A stretch of 64,000 nucleotides of DNA, taken from assembly GCA_958295975.1 (NCBI GenBank), contig OY282446.1, positions 907,289 to 971,288 of the forward strand, read 5' to 3'. This document shows, piece after piece, positions 16,724 to 26,257 of the stretch. Position 1 is the stretch's first letter; every line of letters begins with the position of its first letter. The translations under genes and the position numbers were made by a program. The notes beneath the pieces are model-generated. The model saw nothing but the letters and a program-made list of their open reading frames with translations. It searched no databases and had not been told where the DNA came from. Origin of the DNA: Tepidiformaceae bacterium (GTDB lineage Bacteria > Chloroflexota > Dehalococcoidia > Tepidiformales > Tepidiformaceae).

Positions 16724-19015
16724 TCACTCCCCGTCCGGCACGGCGAACTCCACCTCCCAGAGCTGGCCCGTCCCGTCGTACTGGCCCGTGCGCACGCTGG
16801 CGATGGGGTAGGCGGGGAGGCGCGCGACGGCGATGCAGTTCCCGTCCATGCGGGCTCCGCTCCGCGCCAGCGTGAAGTCGAGGTTCTCGAAGCCGTACTG
16901 CCGGCGATGGGCGGGCAGGTCATCGACATCGACCGGCTCGACGTGGAGGAAGAAGCGCGCGACGGCGTCATCCGCGGAGCACCCCTCCCGCAGGTACGTG
17001 AGCGCGCGTCCGTCGCGGTAGACGCTGAAGACGGAGCGGGCCAGCGGCTCGCTCGCCAGCGCCTCGCGACGGGCGCGCGCAAGGTCGGTCGTCGGGGGAG
17101 CGACCGTGAACTCCACCTCCCAGTGGGCGCCGGCGTCGCTGAACTGGCCCGTGCGGATGCTGGCGATGGGGTAGTCCGGCAGGCGCGCGATGGCGATGCA
17201 GTTCCCGTCGATGCGGGCCCCGAAGGGGAAGTCCCGGTTGTCGAAGCCGTGCTCCGCGCGACCGGGGGGCAGGTCGCTGGCGTCGACGGGCCGGACGTGC
17301 AGGAAGAAGCGCTTCCCGATGCCCTCCGCCGGGCAGCCGTCCCGGAGGTACGTCAGCGCGCTCCCGTCGCGATGGATGTGGTAGGTGGAGCGAACCAGCG
17401 GTTCGGTGGCCAGCGCCGCCCGCCGGAGGCCGCCGAAATACGCCACCGGATCGACGAAGCAATCGAGCGTGGTGGCATAAATGCGGCCGACGTAGGCGCC
17501 GTCCGGGAGGGGAGCAGGGCACGGCTGGCCGCCGCGAAGCTCGTAGAAGTTGCGCTCCCCGGAACGGAAGTCGAGCGTTTTGATGAACCGCTCGCGGTCA
17601 TCCGCGTGGAGCAGCCAGCGGCTCTGCCCGTGCCGGAGCGCGACAAACAGCGTCCCGGAATGGTCCCCGGCGATGGCGCCCAGAACGCCCCCCGCGGACT
17701 GGCGCCCGTAGTACACGTCGTAGCGGGAGGCCAGCCGCTCCGGCGTGGTTCTGTCCACGAGGAAGTTGAAATAGCTGTCCTCGTGCGGGTGGATGCGGAC
17801 CATGGAGACGACCGTCACGGCGATGGCCGCGCCCGCCAGCGCATACGCCCCCGCGCGCATCCATCGTCCGCGCGCGCCCGCCGCCAACCACTGAAGCCCC
17901 ACGACCGCCAGCAGGGGCAGGGGCGCGTACAGGAAGTACAGGTGCCGCCAGTTGCTGTGGATGTTGGTTTCGAGGACAACGACCGCGACCACCGTGGCGA
18001 TGGGCAGCGCCGCCAGCAGCAGGCCGAAGCGCAGCGGGCCGTTGCGCAGCACGTCGCGCGGGCGGCGCAGTCCGCGCCACGCCAGCGCGACGGCGCCCAT
18101 CGCGGCCAGCAGGAGCACGGCGGGTGGCGTCGTGATCCCCACCCACACGGGGACGTACGCGAACGGAGGCCCGGCCACGGATGGCAGCCGTTCCCCCCGG
18201 AAGAGGTTCGTGAGATACAGCGGACGGGAGCGGAGCACGTCGACCAGATCCGCGAACTGCCCGATCGGATCGATCCAGAGCGCCGGCAGCGAGGCGTAGT
18301 ACGTGAGCGCGGCGGTCAGCGCGAACGCTCCCCCCGTCAGCAGCGCGCGCCTGCGTCCGTCCGCGCTTTTGGCAAACGCCAGATCCAGCGCACGCAGGAC
18401 CAGCACCGCGGCGAAGAGGACGATCCCCATGATGCGGAGATTGACCAGCAGGCCGGTCGCTGCTCCGCAGAGCGCGAAAGCGGCGAGCGTGTCCCGCCGG
18501 AAGGCGCGGTGCACGAGGTAGAGCGCAATCATGAACGTGACGAGGAAGGGAACGTCCTTCGAATTGAAGAACGAGTGCGCGTAGAGGCGCGGATGCAGCA
18601 GGAACAGCACCATGGCGATCAGCGCCAGCGCCCTGCTGTTGAACAGGCGCAGGACGAGCAGATAGCAGAAAACGCCGCCCGCCAGGAAGAACAAATACGT
18701 GAGGAAGTGCCTGCCGAGAAGGATGTCCCGGCTGTCCTCCAGCCCGAGGATGCGTTCGGTGAGGAGGACGAGCGGCGCCTTGAGGGCCGCACCGAAATAC
18801 TGGTCAAAGGGCGGGGTCACCTGGTCGAAGGCGCGCTCCCCACCACCACCAACGTAATCAAGCGCCGCGTTCCCGATTCTCCGCTGGGGCCCCGCGTCCT
18901 CCCCCACGCCGTAGTCGTCGAGCACGAGCGCGCCGACGAGCAGGAAGACGGCGCAGACGGCGAGGAAGGGCCAGTGCGCGGCGCCCAGCCGCCGGAGCGA
19001 AGACGCGGCGATCAC
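16724..19015 (-). CDS. GT39-type membrane glycosyltransferase with duplicated C-terminal domain (paralogue 1)
   Basis: 763-residue polytopic protein. The N-terminal half has about 10-12 membrane helices and the early acidic motif FLLVGALVLDDYGVGED, followed by LLHPRLYAHSFFNSKD and THPP-like loops typical of the ArnT/PMT (GT39/GT83) superfamily, which move sugars from polyprenyl phosphate carriers on the outer face of the membrane. The C-terminal 270 residues hold two copies of an approximately 110-residue soluble domain with the pattern RDG-x-x-LTYLR-x-GC ... RFFLHV-x-PVD ... GF-x-N-x-DF ... DGNCIA-x-ARLP-x-YPIAS-x-RTGQ. Start GTG 19013-19015 with AGGAT upstream. A sister gene lies 133 bases upstream. 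Confidence 0.8.
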   Translation of the reverse strand: MIAASSLRRLGAAHWPFLAVCAVFLLVGALVLDDYGVGEDAGPQRRIGNAALDYVGGGGERAFDQVTPPFDQYFGAALKAPLVLLTERILGLEDSRDILLGRHFLTYLFFLAGGVFCYLLVLRLFNSRALALIAMVLFLLHPRLYAHSFFNSKDVPFLVTFMIALYLVHRAFRRDTLAAFALCGAATGLLVNLRIMGIVLFAAVLVLRALDLAFAKSADGRRRALLTGGAFALTAALTYYASLPALWIDPIGQFADLVDVLRSRPLYLTNLFRGERLPSVAGPPFAYVPVWVGITTPPAVLLLAAMGAVALAWRGLRRPRDVLRNGPLRFGLLLAALPIATVVAVVVLETNIHSNWRHLYFLYAPLPLLAVVGLQWLAAGARGRWMRAGAYALAGAAIAVTVVSMVRIHPHEDSYFNFLVDRTTPERLASRYDVYYGRQSAGGVLGAIAGDHSGTLFVALRHGQSRWLLHADDRERFIKTLDFRSGERNFYELRGGQPCPAPLPDGAYVGRIYATTLDCFVDPVAYFGGLRRAALATEPLVRSTYHIHRDGSALTYLRDGCPAEGIGKRFFLHVRPVDASDLPPGRAEHGFDNRDFPFGARIDGNCIAIARLPDYPIASIRTGQFSDAGAHWEVEFTVAPPTTDLARARREALASEPLARSVFSVYRDGRALTYLREGCSADDAVARFFLHVEPVDVDDLPAHRRQYGFENLDFTLARSGARMDGNCIAVARLPAYPIASVRTGQYDGTGQLWEVEFAVPDGE

Positions 19016-19024
19016 GCGGGAATC

Positions 19025-19148
19025 CTATGCGCTGGAGCCATCATGGGGCGGGGCGGCGCGCGGTTCGAGCGCGAAGGCTTCCGCCAGCAGCTCGTAGGAG
19101 CGCAGGCGGGCGGCGAAGTCGTGCGTGGTGGTGGCGGGAGCTGCGCGC
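19025..19148 (-). other. Possible remnant of a protein C-terminus between the two GT39 genes
   Basis: Reading the minus strand from the stop of the upstream GT39 gene, an open frame continues to a TAG at 19025 and ends with a peptide resembling a real C-terminus (THDFAARLRSYELLAEAFAL, then EPRAAPPHDG). It has no start of its own. It may be the 3' end of a lost third gene, or chance reading in GC-rich DNA. Confidence 0.25.
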
Positions 19149-21485
19149 TCACTCCCCGTCGGGCACGGCGAACTCCGCCTCCCAGATGGCGCCAGTCCCG
19201 TCGTACTGGCCCGTGCGCACGCTGGCGATGGGGTAGTCGGGCAGGCGCGCGACCGCCACGCAGTTCCCATTGATGCGCGCCCCGCTCCGCGCCAGCGTGA
19301 AGTCGAGGTTCTCGAAGCCGTGCACCCGGCGATGGGCGGGCAGGTCATCGGCATCGAGTGGCTCGACGTGGAGGAAGAAGCGTGCGGCGGCCTCCTCCGC
19401 GGAGCACGCGTCCCGGACGTACGTGAGCGCGCGTCCGTCGCGGTAGACGTCGAAGACGGAGCGGGCCAGCGGCTCGCTCGCCAGCGCCTCGCGCCGCGCG
19501 CGCGCAAGGTCGGACCGCGCAAGGTCGGGCGTCGCGGGGGCGATGACCCGCCAGTCGGACGTGAACTCCACTTCCCAGCGCTGGCCGCTCTCGTCGAACT
19601 GGCCCGTGTGGATGCTGGCGATGGGGTAGTCCGGCAGGCGCGCGGTGGCCACGCAGTTCCCATCAATGCGGGCATCGAGGGAGAAATTCCGGTTGTCGAA
19701 GCCGTGCACGGCGCGGCCGGGGGGCAGGTCGCTGGCGTCGACGGGCCAGACGTGCAGGAAGAAGCGCCTTTCGATGTCCTCCGCCGGACAGCCGTCCCGG
19801 AGGTACGTCAGCTCGTTCCCGTCGCGATGGATGCGGTAGGTGGAGCGGACCAAGGGTTCGCCGGCCAGCGCCGCCCGCCGGAGGCCGCCGAAATACGCCA
19901 CCGGATCGACGAAGCAATCGAGCGTGGTGGCGTAGATGCGGCTGACGTAGGCGCCGTCCGGGACGGGAGCGGGACACGGCTGGTCCCGGCGAAGCTCGTA
20001 GAAGTTGCGCTCCCCCGAACGGAAGTCGCGCGTTTTGGTGATCCGCGCGCGGTCATCCGCGTGGAGCAGCCAGCCGCTGTGCAGCGCCCGGCGCGCAACA
20101 AACAGCGTCCCGGAATGGTCCCCGAAGATGGCGCCCAGAACGCCCCCGGCGGACTGGTCCCAGTAGTTCATCTCGTAGCGGGAGTTCAGCCGCTCCGGGG
20201 TGGTCCGGTCCACGAGGAAGTTGAAATAGCTGTCCTCTTGCGGATGGATGCGGACCATGGAGACGACCGTCACGGCGATGGCCGCGCCCGCCAGCGCATA
20301 CGCCCCCGCGCGCATCCATCGTCCGCGCGCGCCCACCAGCCACTGAAGCCCCGCGACCGCGAGCAGGAGCAGGGGCGCATACAGGAAGTACAGGTGCCGC
20401 CAGGCGCTGTGGATGTTGCTCTCCAGTACGACGACGGCCACGACCGTGACCACGGGCAGGGCGATCAGCAGCAGGCCGAAGCGCGACGGGCCGTTGCGGA
20501 GCACGTCGCGGGGGCGGCGCAGCCCGCGCCACGCCAGCGCCACGGCCCCGGCCAGCGCCAGCAGGAGCGTGGCGGGCGGCGTCGTGATCCCCACCCACAC
20601 GGGCACGTAGTCGAACGGCGGCCCGTCCAGGGAGTACAGCCATTCGCCCCGGAACAGGTTGCTGTCCGGCCAGGGGTGAGCGCCGAGCGTCTCGACCAGC
20701 TCCGCGAAGCGCCCGACGGGGTCGGTCCAGAGCACGGGCAGCGAGGCGTAGTACGTGAGCATGGCGGTCAGCGCGAACGCTCCTCCCGTCAGCAGGACGC
20801 GCCCACGCTCCTCCCGGCTGCGTGCGAACGCCGCGTCCAGCGCGCGCAGGGCAAGCACGGCGGCGAAGAGCGCTATCCCCATGATGCGGAGGTTGACGAG
20901 GATGCCGATGCCCGCCCCGCACAGCAGGAAGGCCCCCAGCGTGTCCCGCCGGAAGGCCCGATGGGTGAGGTAGAGCGAGACCATGAACATGACCAGGAAG
21001 GGGATGTCCTTCGAGTTGAAGAAGGAGTGCCCGTAGAGGCGCGGGTGCAGCAGGAACAGGACCATAGCGATCAGCGCCAGCGCCCGGTTGTTGAACAGAC
21101 GCAGGGCGAGCAGGTAGCAGAAGACTCCGCTGACGAGGAAGCACAGGTGCGTGAGGAAGTGCCGGCTGAGCCAGACGTCCCGGCTGTCCTCCAGACCGAG
21201 GATGCGTTCGACGAGCGCCAGCGGCGCCTCAAAGACCGCGCCGTAGTAGCGGTTAGGGGCATATGTCAACTGATCGAGGGAGCGATCCCCCCCTCCCCGA
21301 ACATAATCGAGCGCCGCGTTCCCCATCCTGCGCTGCCCCAGCCCGTCCCCCGAGACGCCGTAGTCGTCGAACACGAGCGCGCCCGCCAGCAGGAAAGCGG
21401 CGCACATGGCCAGCAGCGCCCAGTGGCGGCGCAGACGGCGGAGCGCCAGCGCGCCGGGCGCCCTATCCCCGACCGCATCGCTCAC
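19149..21485 (-). CDS. GT39-type membrane glycosyltransferase with duplicated C-terminal domain (paralogue 2)
   Basis: 778-residue paralogue of the 16724-19015 protein, with the same order of membrane helices, DDYGVSGD motif, HPRLYGHSFFNSKD loop and two copies of the RDG...TGQ domain at the C-terminus. The first copy has an extra segment of about 15 residues before the second. The GTG start (21483-21485) overlaps the TGA stop of the acyl-CoA ligase gene by 4 bases (GTGA), so translation is coupled and the genes form one transcript P450-ligase-GT39-GT39-ValS. The duplicated tail domain is not one I can name; conserved Cys and Trp suggest an extracellular carbohydrate- or donor-binding role. 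Confidence 0.8.
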   Translation of the reverse strand: MSDAVGDRAPGALALRRLRRHWALLAMCAAFLLAGALVFDDYGVSGDGLGQRRMGNAALDYVRGGGDRSLDQLTYAPNRYYGAVFEAPLALVERILGLEDSRDVWLSRHFLTHLCFLVSGVFCYLLALRLFNNRALALIAMVLFLLHPRLYGHSFFNSKDIPFLVMFMVSLYLTHRAFRRDTLGAFLLCGAGIGILVNLRIMGIALFAAVLALRALDAAFARSREERGRVLLTGGAFALTAMLTYYASLPVLWTDPVGRFAELVETLGAHPWPDSNLFRGEWLYSLDGPPFDYVPVWVGITTPPATLLLALAGAVALAWRGLRRPRDVLRNGPSRFGLLLIALPVVTVVAVVVLESNIHSAWRHLYFLYAPLLLLAVAGLQWLVGARGRWMRAGAYALAGAAIAVTVVSMVRIHPQEDSYFNFLVDRTTPERLNSRYEMNYWDQSAGGVLGAIFGDHSGTLFVARRALHSGWLLHADDRARITKTRDFRSGERNFYELRRDQPCPAPVPDGAYVSRIYATTLDCFVDPVAYFGGLRRAALAGEPLVRSTYRIHRDGNELTYLRDGCPAEDIERRFFLHVWPVDASDLPPGRAVHGFDNRNFSLDARIDGNCVATARLPDYPIASIHTGQFDESGQRWEVEFTSDWRVIAPATPDLARSDLARARREALASEPLARSVFDVYRDGRALTYVRDACSAEEAAARFFLHVEPLDADDLPAHRRVHGFENLDFTLARSGARINGNCVAVARLPDYPIASVRTGQYDGTGAIWEAEFAVPDGE

Positions 21486-23161
21486 GGCTGGCCGGGCGCG
21501 ACCGCCTCAAGCTCGGCCAGCAGCCGCTCGCGCAGCTCGAACTTGCGCACCTTCGTGGCCGACATGGGCCACTCGCCCGGGGCCACGAAGCGCACGTGGC
21601 GCGGGACCTTGAAGCTGGCGATACGCCCGCGGCACCAGCCGATCAGCTCGTCGGGGGCGGCCTCCGCGCCGGGAGCCAGCTCCACGAAGGCCGCGGGGAC
21701 CTCGTCGTAGCGTTCGTCGGGAACGCCGACCACCTGCGCGATGGTCACCGCCGGGTGGGTCTGCAGCCAGGATTCGATTTCGAGGGCGGCCACGTTCTCG
21801 CCGCCCACCTTGAGCATGTCCTTCTCGCGCCCGAGGAAGCTGACGCGCCCGTCCTCGTCGAGCGCGCCCAGGTCGCCGGTGTTGAACCAGCCGTCGGCGT
21901 CGAAGCATTCGGCGTTCTTCGCGGGGGCGTTGTGGTAGCCCTCGAAGAGGCAGTAGCCACGCATCCAGATCTGGCCGCGGCGGTTCGGTTCGTCGATGGG
22001 CGCGCCCATCTCCGCGTCGCGGATTTGCAGCTCGATGCCGGGCAGGGGGCGTCCGGAGGTGACGGGGCGCTTCTCCGGCGGATCGTCGGGATGGCTGAAG
22101 GCGGCCACGCCCCCGCACTCCGTGAGCCCGTAGGCGTTCGTGTGCTTCACGGCGGGCAGGGCCGCGTGGATGCGCCGCAGGGCGTCGGGCGGGGCCACGT
22201 TGTTCATCAGGCGGATGCGCGCGAAGGCGTCCGCGTCGCGGTCCGGGTGGTTCAGGAGGGCGGTGGTGATGGGCGGGAAGGTGGAGAAGCAGACGGTGGC
22301 GCGTTCGTCGCGCAGCTGGGCGAGGGCGGCCCCGGGCTCGAAGTGCGTGAGCGTGAGGTAGGCCGCGCCCGCGTCCAGGCAGCCGATGAGGGGCAGGATG
22401 GCGCTCATGTGGAAGAGCGGCAGGGGGTCCCAGAAGCGGTCCGCGGCGGTCAGTTCGAGGCGATCGCGGCAGGCCGCCACGGAGGTGCGGACCAGCGCCT
22501 CGTGGCTGAGGGGACAGCCCTTGGGGTCCGCCGTCGTGCCCGACGTGTACATCATGACGGCGACGTCGCGCAGGCGGACGCGGGCGCGGGCGCGGTGCAC
22601 TTCGGCCTCGTCCACGGCCTCGCCCGCGGCCTCGAAGGCCGCCCGCCCGATCATGCCCGCGGGCGTGGAGTCGCCCAGCAGCGCGACCGTGCGCAGCAGG
22701 GGCGCGGACTCGAGCGCGAGGCTGGCGGGGTCGGGGGCCCCGGCCAGCCCGGGCAGGGCGCGGTGGAGCAGTTGGGCGAAGTCGACGTGCTCGTCGATGA
22801 GGTCGCTCGTGAGCAGCACCTTGAGGCCGGCGTCGCGGACCACGTGGGCGAGCTCGCGCTCCTTGTAGCGGGCGTTCACGGGCACCGCCCAGGCGCCCAG
22901 CATGGCCGCCCCGAAGAGGACTTCCACAAACTCCATGCAGTTGGGCATGAGGATGCCGACGCGGTCGCCCGCGCGCACGCCGAGACCCGCCAGCGAGCGC
23001 GCGGCGCGCACGGACGCCGCGCTCAGGGCGGCGAAGCCGTGGCGGCGGTCGGGGAAGACGACGGCGTCGCGGTCGCCGAAGCGCGCCGCCGCGCGCACGG
23101 GCAAGTCGCCGAAGGGCGCGACCTCGGTCCAGGCCGCATCCGCCGCCGTGCGCTCAGACAC
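21482..23161 (-). CDS. Acyl-CoA synthetase / AMP-dependent ligase
   Basis: 559-residue ANL-superfamily ligase that activates a carboxylate with ATP to the acyl-adenylate and then the CoA thioester. The P-loop is MYTSGTTADPKGCPLSH (about residue 208), the A5-type motif YGLTECGG (about 355), the A7 motif FNTGDLGALDEDG (about 425) and the A8 hinge GREKDMLKVGGENV; the catalytic C-terminal Lys lies in KVRKFELRERL. The layout fits medium/long-chain or aromatic-type (FadD/caiC-like) ligases. The GTG start overlaps the P450 stop by 8 bases, suggesting that the P450 product or substrate is CoA-activated by this enzyme. Confidence 0.9.
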   Translation of the reverse strand: MSERTAADAAWTEVAPFGDLPVRAAARFGDRDAVVFPDRRHGFAALSAASVRAARSLAGLGVRAGDRVGILMPNCMEFVEVLFGAAMLGAWAVPVNARYKERELAHVVRDAGLKVLLTSDLIDEHVDFAQLLHRALPGLAGAPDPASLALESAPLLRTVALLGDSTPAGMIGRAAFEAAGEAVDEAEVHRARARVRLRDVAVMMYTSGTTADPKGCPLSHEALVRTSVAACRDRLELTAADRFWDPLPLFHMSAILPLIGCLDAGAAYLTLTHFEPGAALAQLRDERATVCFSTFPPITTALLNHPDRDADAFARIRLMNNVAPPDALRRIHAALPAVKHTNAYGLTECGGVAAFSHPDDPPEKRPVTSGRPLPGIELQIRDAEMGAPIDEPNRRGQIWMRGYCLFEGYHNAPAKNAECFDADGWFNTGDLGALDEDGRVSFLGREKDMLKVGGENVAALEIESWLQTHPAVTIAQVVGVPDERYDEVPAAFVELAPGAEAAPDELIGWCRGRIASFKVPRHVRFVAPGEWPMSATKVRKFELRERLLAELEAVAPGQP

Positions 23162-24494
23162 GCTGCTCGAAGGCGAGGTGGAGCTCGTAGAGGCCGAGCA
23201 TGATGCCGGGCTGGTGGCGGAAGTCGTTGCGGCCGGGCGCGATGCGGAGGTTGTCGAGCCGCTCCACGAGCGCTTCCACGGCGATGTTCTGCTCCAGCCG
23301 CGAGATGCCCTGTCCGGGGCAGTTGCGGGGCCCCATGGAGAAGGTGAGGTGGCGGCCGGGGTTCTTGCGATCGAGCCGCAGCTCGGCCGGTTCGGGGCAG
23401 AGCTCGGCGTCGCGGTTGCCCGCGCCGAAGCGCAGATGCAGGAGGGAGCCGCGCGGGATTTCGACGCCGTGGACCTCCATGTCCTCGGGCACGAAGCGCC
23501 CGCCCGCGCCGCCCTGCGTGGGGGCGTGGAGGCGCAGCGCCTCTTCCACGAAGAAGCGGATCTTGCCGCGGTCGGCGCGCAGCTCGGCCACGACGTCGGG
23601 GCGTTCGGCCAGCAGCAGCGCCTCGGAGGTGAGCGCGTACTGGGTGGTCTCGTTGCCGCCGATGTGCATGAGCACGGCGATGCTGATGATCTCGCCGTCG
23701 CTCAGCCGGCGCCCCTCGTACTCCGTCTGCGTGAGGAAGGAGATCATGTCCTCCTTCGGGCGCTTCCGCTTCTCGTCGATCTGGTCCTGGATGTAGCGGT
23801 GGAAGTCGACGAGCACCGCCGCGTTCTCGCGGTCCACCTCCTCCGGCAGTTCGTTCTTGGGCCCGGCGCCGTGGACGAAGCGGCGCACCTGCGCCTCCTC
23901 CATCTTCTTGAGCATGGGCATGTCCTCGAGGGGGAAGCCGAGGATGGTGGTGATGACGGTCTGGGGCAGGGGGGCGGCGAACTGGCGCACGAACTCGACG
24001 CGCCCGTCGGCGATCCAGCGATCGATGAGGCCGTTGACGGCGGCCGTCACCATGTCGCGGTGGCGTTCGGCCCCTTCCGGCCCCACCCAGGGGTCCCAGA
24101 GCTGCATGCGGTAGCGCTTGTGCTGCTCGACGGTGGGGCGCAGGGTGCTGGCCGCGTCCACGGTTTCGCCGAAGCCCTCCTCGCGGAAGATCTCGGCTTC
24201 GACGGCGCTGGAGCCGCCCGCCGCGGGGGAGGCCTCGGGGGGCATGAGGTCGAAGAAGCGGGGATCGCGCGTGATGGCGGCGATGTCCTCGAAGCGGGAG
24301 ACGATGAAGGCGTCCGTGCCGGGCAGCCAGCCCTTGCCCGGGATGCGGGCGATGGGGGCGCGTTCGTGAAGCACGCGGTAGGACTCGAACCAGCGCTCCT
24401 GCGAGCCGGGTTCGAACAGCTCCGCGCCGATCTCGGCGGCCACGGGACAGGCGGAGGCGGGCATGGCGGCGGTTTCGGTATCGGTGTCGGGCAC
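23154..24494 (-). CDS. Cytochrome P450
   Basis: 446-residue soluble bacterial P450. The heme ligand loop is FSMGPRNCPGQG (proximal Cys about residue 392), the I-helix oxygen-binding motif is MHIGGNETT, and the K-helix is EEALR (ExxR). The sequence begins with a short Ala/Thr-rich leader and no membrane anchor, as in class I bacterial P450s that receive electrons from a ferredoxin. Start GTG 24492-24494, chosen for the strong AAGGAGG 7 bases upstream; upstream in-frame sequence is low complexity. First gene of the leftward operon with the acyl-CoA ligase; fatty-acid or terpenoid hydroxylation is plausible, not shown. Confidence 0.93.
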   Translation of the reverse strand: MPDTDTETAAMPASACPVAAEIGAELFEPGSQERWFESYRVLHERAPIARIPGKGWLPGTDAFIVSRFEDIAAITRDPRFFDLMPPEASPAAGGSSAVEAEIFREEGFGETVDAASTLRPTVEQHKRYRMQLWDPWVGPEGAERHRDMVTAAVNGLIDRWIADGRVEFVRQFAAPLPQTVITTILGFPLEDMPMLKKMEEAQVRRFVHGAGPKNELPEEVDRENAAVLVDFHRYIQDQIDEKRKRPKEDMISFLTQTEYEGRRLSDGEIISIAVLMHIGGNETTQYALTSEALLLAERPDVVAELRADRGKIRFFVEEALRLHAPTQGGAGGRFVPEDMEVHGVEIPRGSLLHLRFGAGNRDAELCPEPAELRLDRKNPGRHLTFSMGPRNCPGQGISRLEQNIAVEALVERLDNLRIAPGRNDFRHQPGIMLGLYELHLAFEQRV

Positions 24495-24595
24495 GGCGCT
24501 CCTCCTTGAACGTGGCGGGCAGCGACGGGCAGCGCCCCGCCGCCTCCGCGCCCCCAGCATACTCCGGCAAGCGGAAGGCGGGCTAGAATGCCCGT

Positions 24596-26173
24596 ATGCC
24601 CTCCCCCGGGCGGCTCGCCGGAGCGGAGCGCCTCGTCCGCCGCCCCGACCGCTTCACCCTCCTGCTCATCGCCATCGCGATGCTCGGCGCGGGGCTGGTG
24701 CTGGCCCGCGAGGCCACGTGGGGCGTCTCCCTGAGCTGGGACTCCGTGCAGTACGTCGCCACGGCCCGGAACCTCGCGGACCATCCGCTGGAGTTCATCC
24801 AGACGGGCGGCGCCCACCGGGACGAAGACGCCTACCGGTTTTGGCCCCCGCTCTATCCCGTGCTGCTGGCCGCGGGAACCTTCGGCGCGCTCGACCCGCT
24901 GGACGTGGCCGGTCCGCTCAACGCCATCGCCTTCGGCCTGATCGTCTTCGTCGCCGGAAGGTGGCTGCGCCGGTGGGTACGCTCGCGCTTCCTCCTCGCC
25001 TGGGGCTGCCTCGCGCTCATGCTGGCGCATCCCGTGGCGGGAATCGCCGCGTGGGCCATGTCGGAGCCGCCGTTCATCCTCTTCGCGCTGCTGGCGCTGC
25101 TCCGCGCCGAAGCGCATCTGCGCGGCGGCAAGCGCTCCGCGCTGCTCCAGGCGGCGGTGTTCACGGCGCTCGCCTGCCTTACGCGCTACATGGGCGTCGC
25201 GGTGCTCGCCACCGTCGTGCTGCTGCTGCTTTTTCACTGGCACGGTCCGTCCCCGGCCGAACGGCGGCGCGCCATCGCCGCCTATGCGTTCCTCTCCATC
25301 GTTCCGCTCGCCCTGTGGCTGGTGCGGAACGTGCTGGTCCTCGGGGAGCCGGTGGGCAACAGGATTCCCGTCGACTACTCCCTGCCGGAGGTGCTGGGCG
25401 ATCTGCTCATCGTGACGGGGAAGTGGGCGGTCCCCCTCGACAGCGGCTGGTGGGGACCGGCGGCGGCGCTCGCGGTGCTGGCGGCGGGGGCCGCCGTCAT
25501 GGGCGTCCGGAGCGGGAAGACCGTCGCCGCGATCCGGCTGAATCCGGCCCTCGGGTGGTTCTCGCTGTCCTTCATCATCCTTCACCTCGTCGCGATGATG
25601 TCCGGGAATACCTGGCATGGCGTGGACGAACGTCACCTGCTGCCCGTCTACATTCCCCTGCTCCTCGTCGCGCTGTCCGTTCTGGATCAGGCGAAAGGCG
25701 GGGTTTCGTCAGCGGGCCTTTTCCCGTCGCGCATGAAGTACGTCCCGATGGCGGCGCTTTCCCTCTGGATGGTCTCGGGGCTGGCGGCGAATCTTCAGGA
25801 CGTACGGGAGGCCAATGCCCGCCCGGGCGATCCGGGAAACTACGCATCCGGACAATGGCGGAACTCGGGGATCATGGAAAGCATCGTTCCCGATCCGGAG
25901 CGCGGGATATACAGCAACTATCCGGCGGCCCTGTACATCCATCGCCCCGGGTTCAGGGAGTACGGTGAACTGAAGGGGCAAATCGCGACGGGCTATCACG
26001 ACAACCTGCCCCGCTTCGTCGGGGAGATCGCGAACGAAGGCGACTATCTCGTCTGGTTCCATTCCCCCGTTCACCCGCGCTTCGACTACGACGACGACGA
26101 CCTGCGGGCGCTGCCCGGCCTGGACCTCGTGGCCGAGGCGGACGACGGCGCGCTCTTCAGGATTCGCCGGTGA
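24596..26173 (+). CDS. GT39-like membrane glycosyltransferase
   Basis: 525-residue polytopic protein, about 11-12 helices, with the first-loop acidic pair and SLSWDSVQYVATARNLADH, the signature of the ArnT/PMT-like glycosyltransferase superfamily. It differs from the two paralogues to its left: no duplicated soluble tail, and a single C-terminal outside domain of about 140 residues (SNYPAALYIHRPGF...). Start ATG 24596-24598 with TAGAAT 6 bases upstream (leaderless). Toward the 3' end the codon use is somewhat less GC-rich than in neighbours. It is divergent from the P450 operon by 101 bases. Donor and acceptor sugars unknown. Confidence 0.75.
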   Translation: MPSPGRLAGAERLVRRPDRFTLLLIAIAMLGAGLVLAREATWGVSLSWDSVQYVATARNLADHPLEFIQTGGAHRDEDAYRFWPPLYPVLLAAGTFGALDPLDVAGPLNAIAFGLIVFVAGRWLRRWVRSRFLLAWGCLALMLAHPVAGIAAWAMSEPPFILFALLALLRAEAHLRGGKRSALLQAAVFTALACLTRYMGVAVLATVVLLLLFHWHGPSPAERRRAIAAYAFLSIVPLALWLVRNVLVLGEPVGNRIPVDYSLPEVLGDLLIVTGKWAVPLDSGWWGPAAALAVLAAGAAVMGVRSGKTVAAIRLNPALGWFSLSFIILHLVAMMSGNTWHGVDERHLLPVYIPLLLVALSVLDQAKGGVSSAGLFPSRMKYVPMAALSLWMVSGLAANLQDVREANARPGDPGNYASGQWRNSGIMESIVPDPERGIYSNYPAALYIHRPGFREYGELKGQIATGYHDNLPRFVGEIANEGDYLVWFHSPVHPRFDYDDDDLRALPGLDLVAEADDGALFRIRR

Positions 26174-26257
26174 GGACCAGCGCGCGCCCGCGCGTCCCCC
26201 ATCGCGCGGCGCGCTCCGGTATCATCGCCGCCGCACGCCGTGGCGGAGGTGAACCCG

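Noticed and set aside
13664-19273. Very long frame antisense to valS and GT39 genes
   Set aside because: valS and the GT39 proteins on the other strand carry complete family motifs; the antisense product has none.
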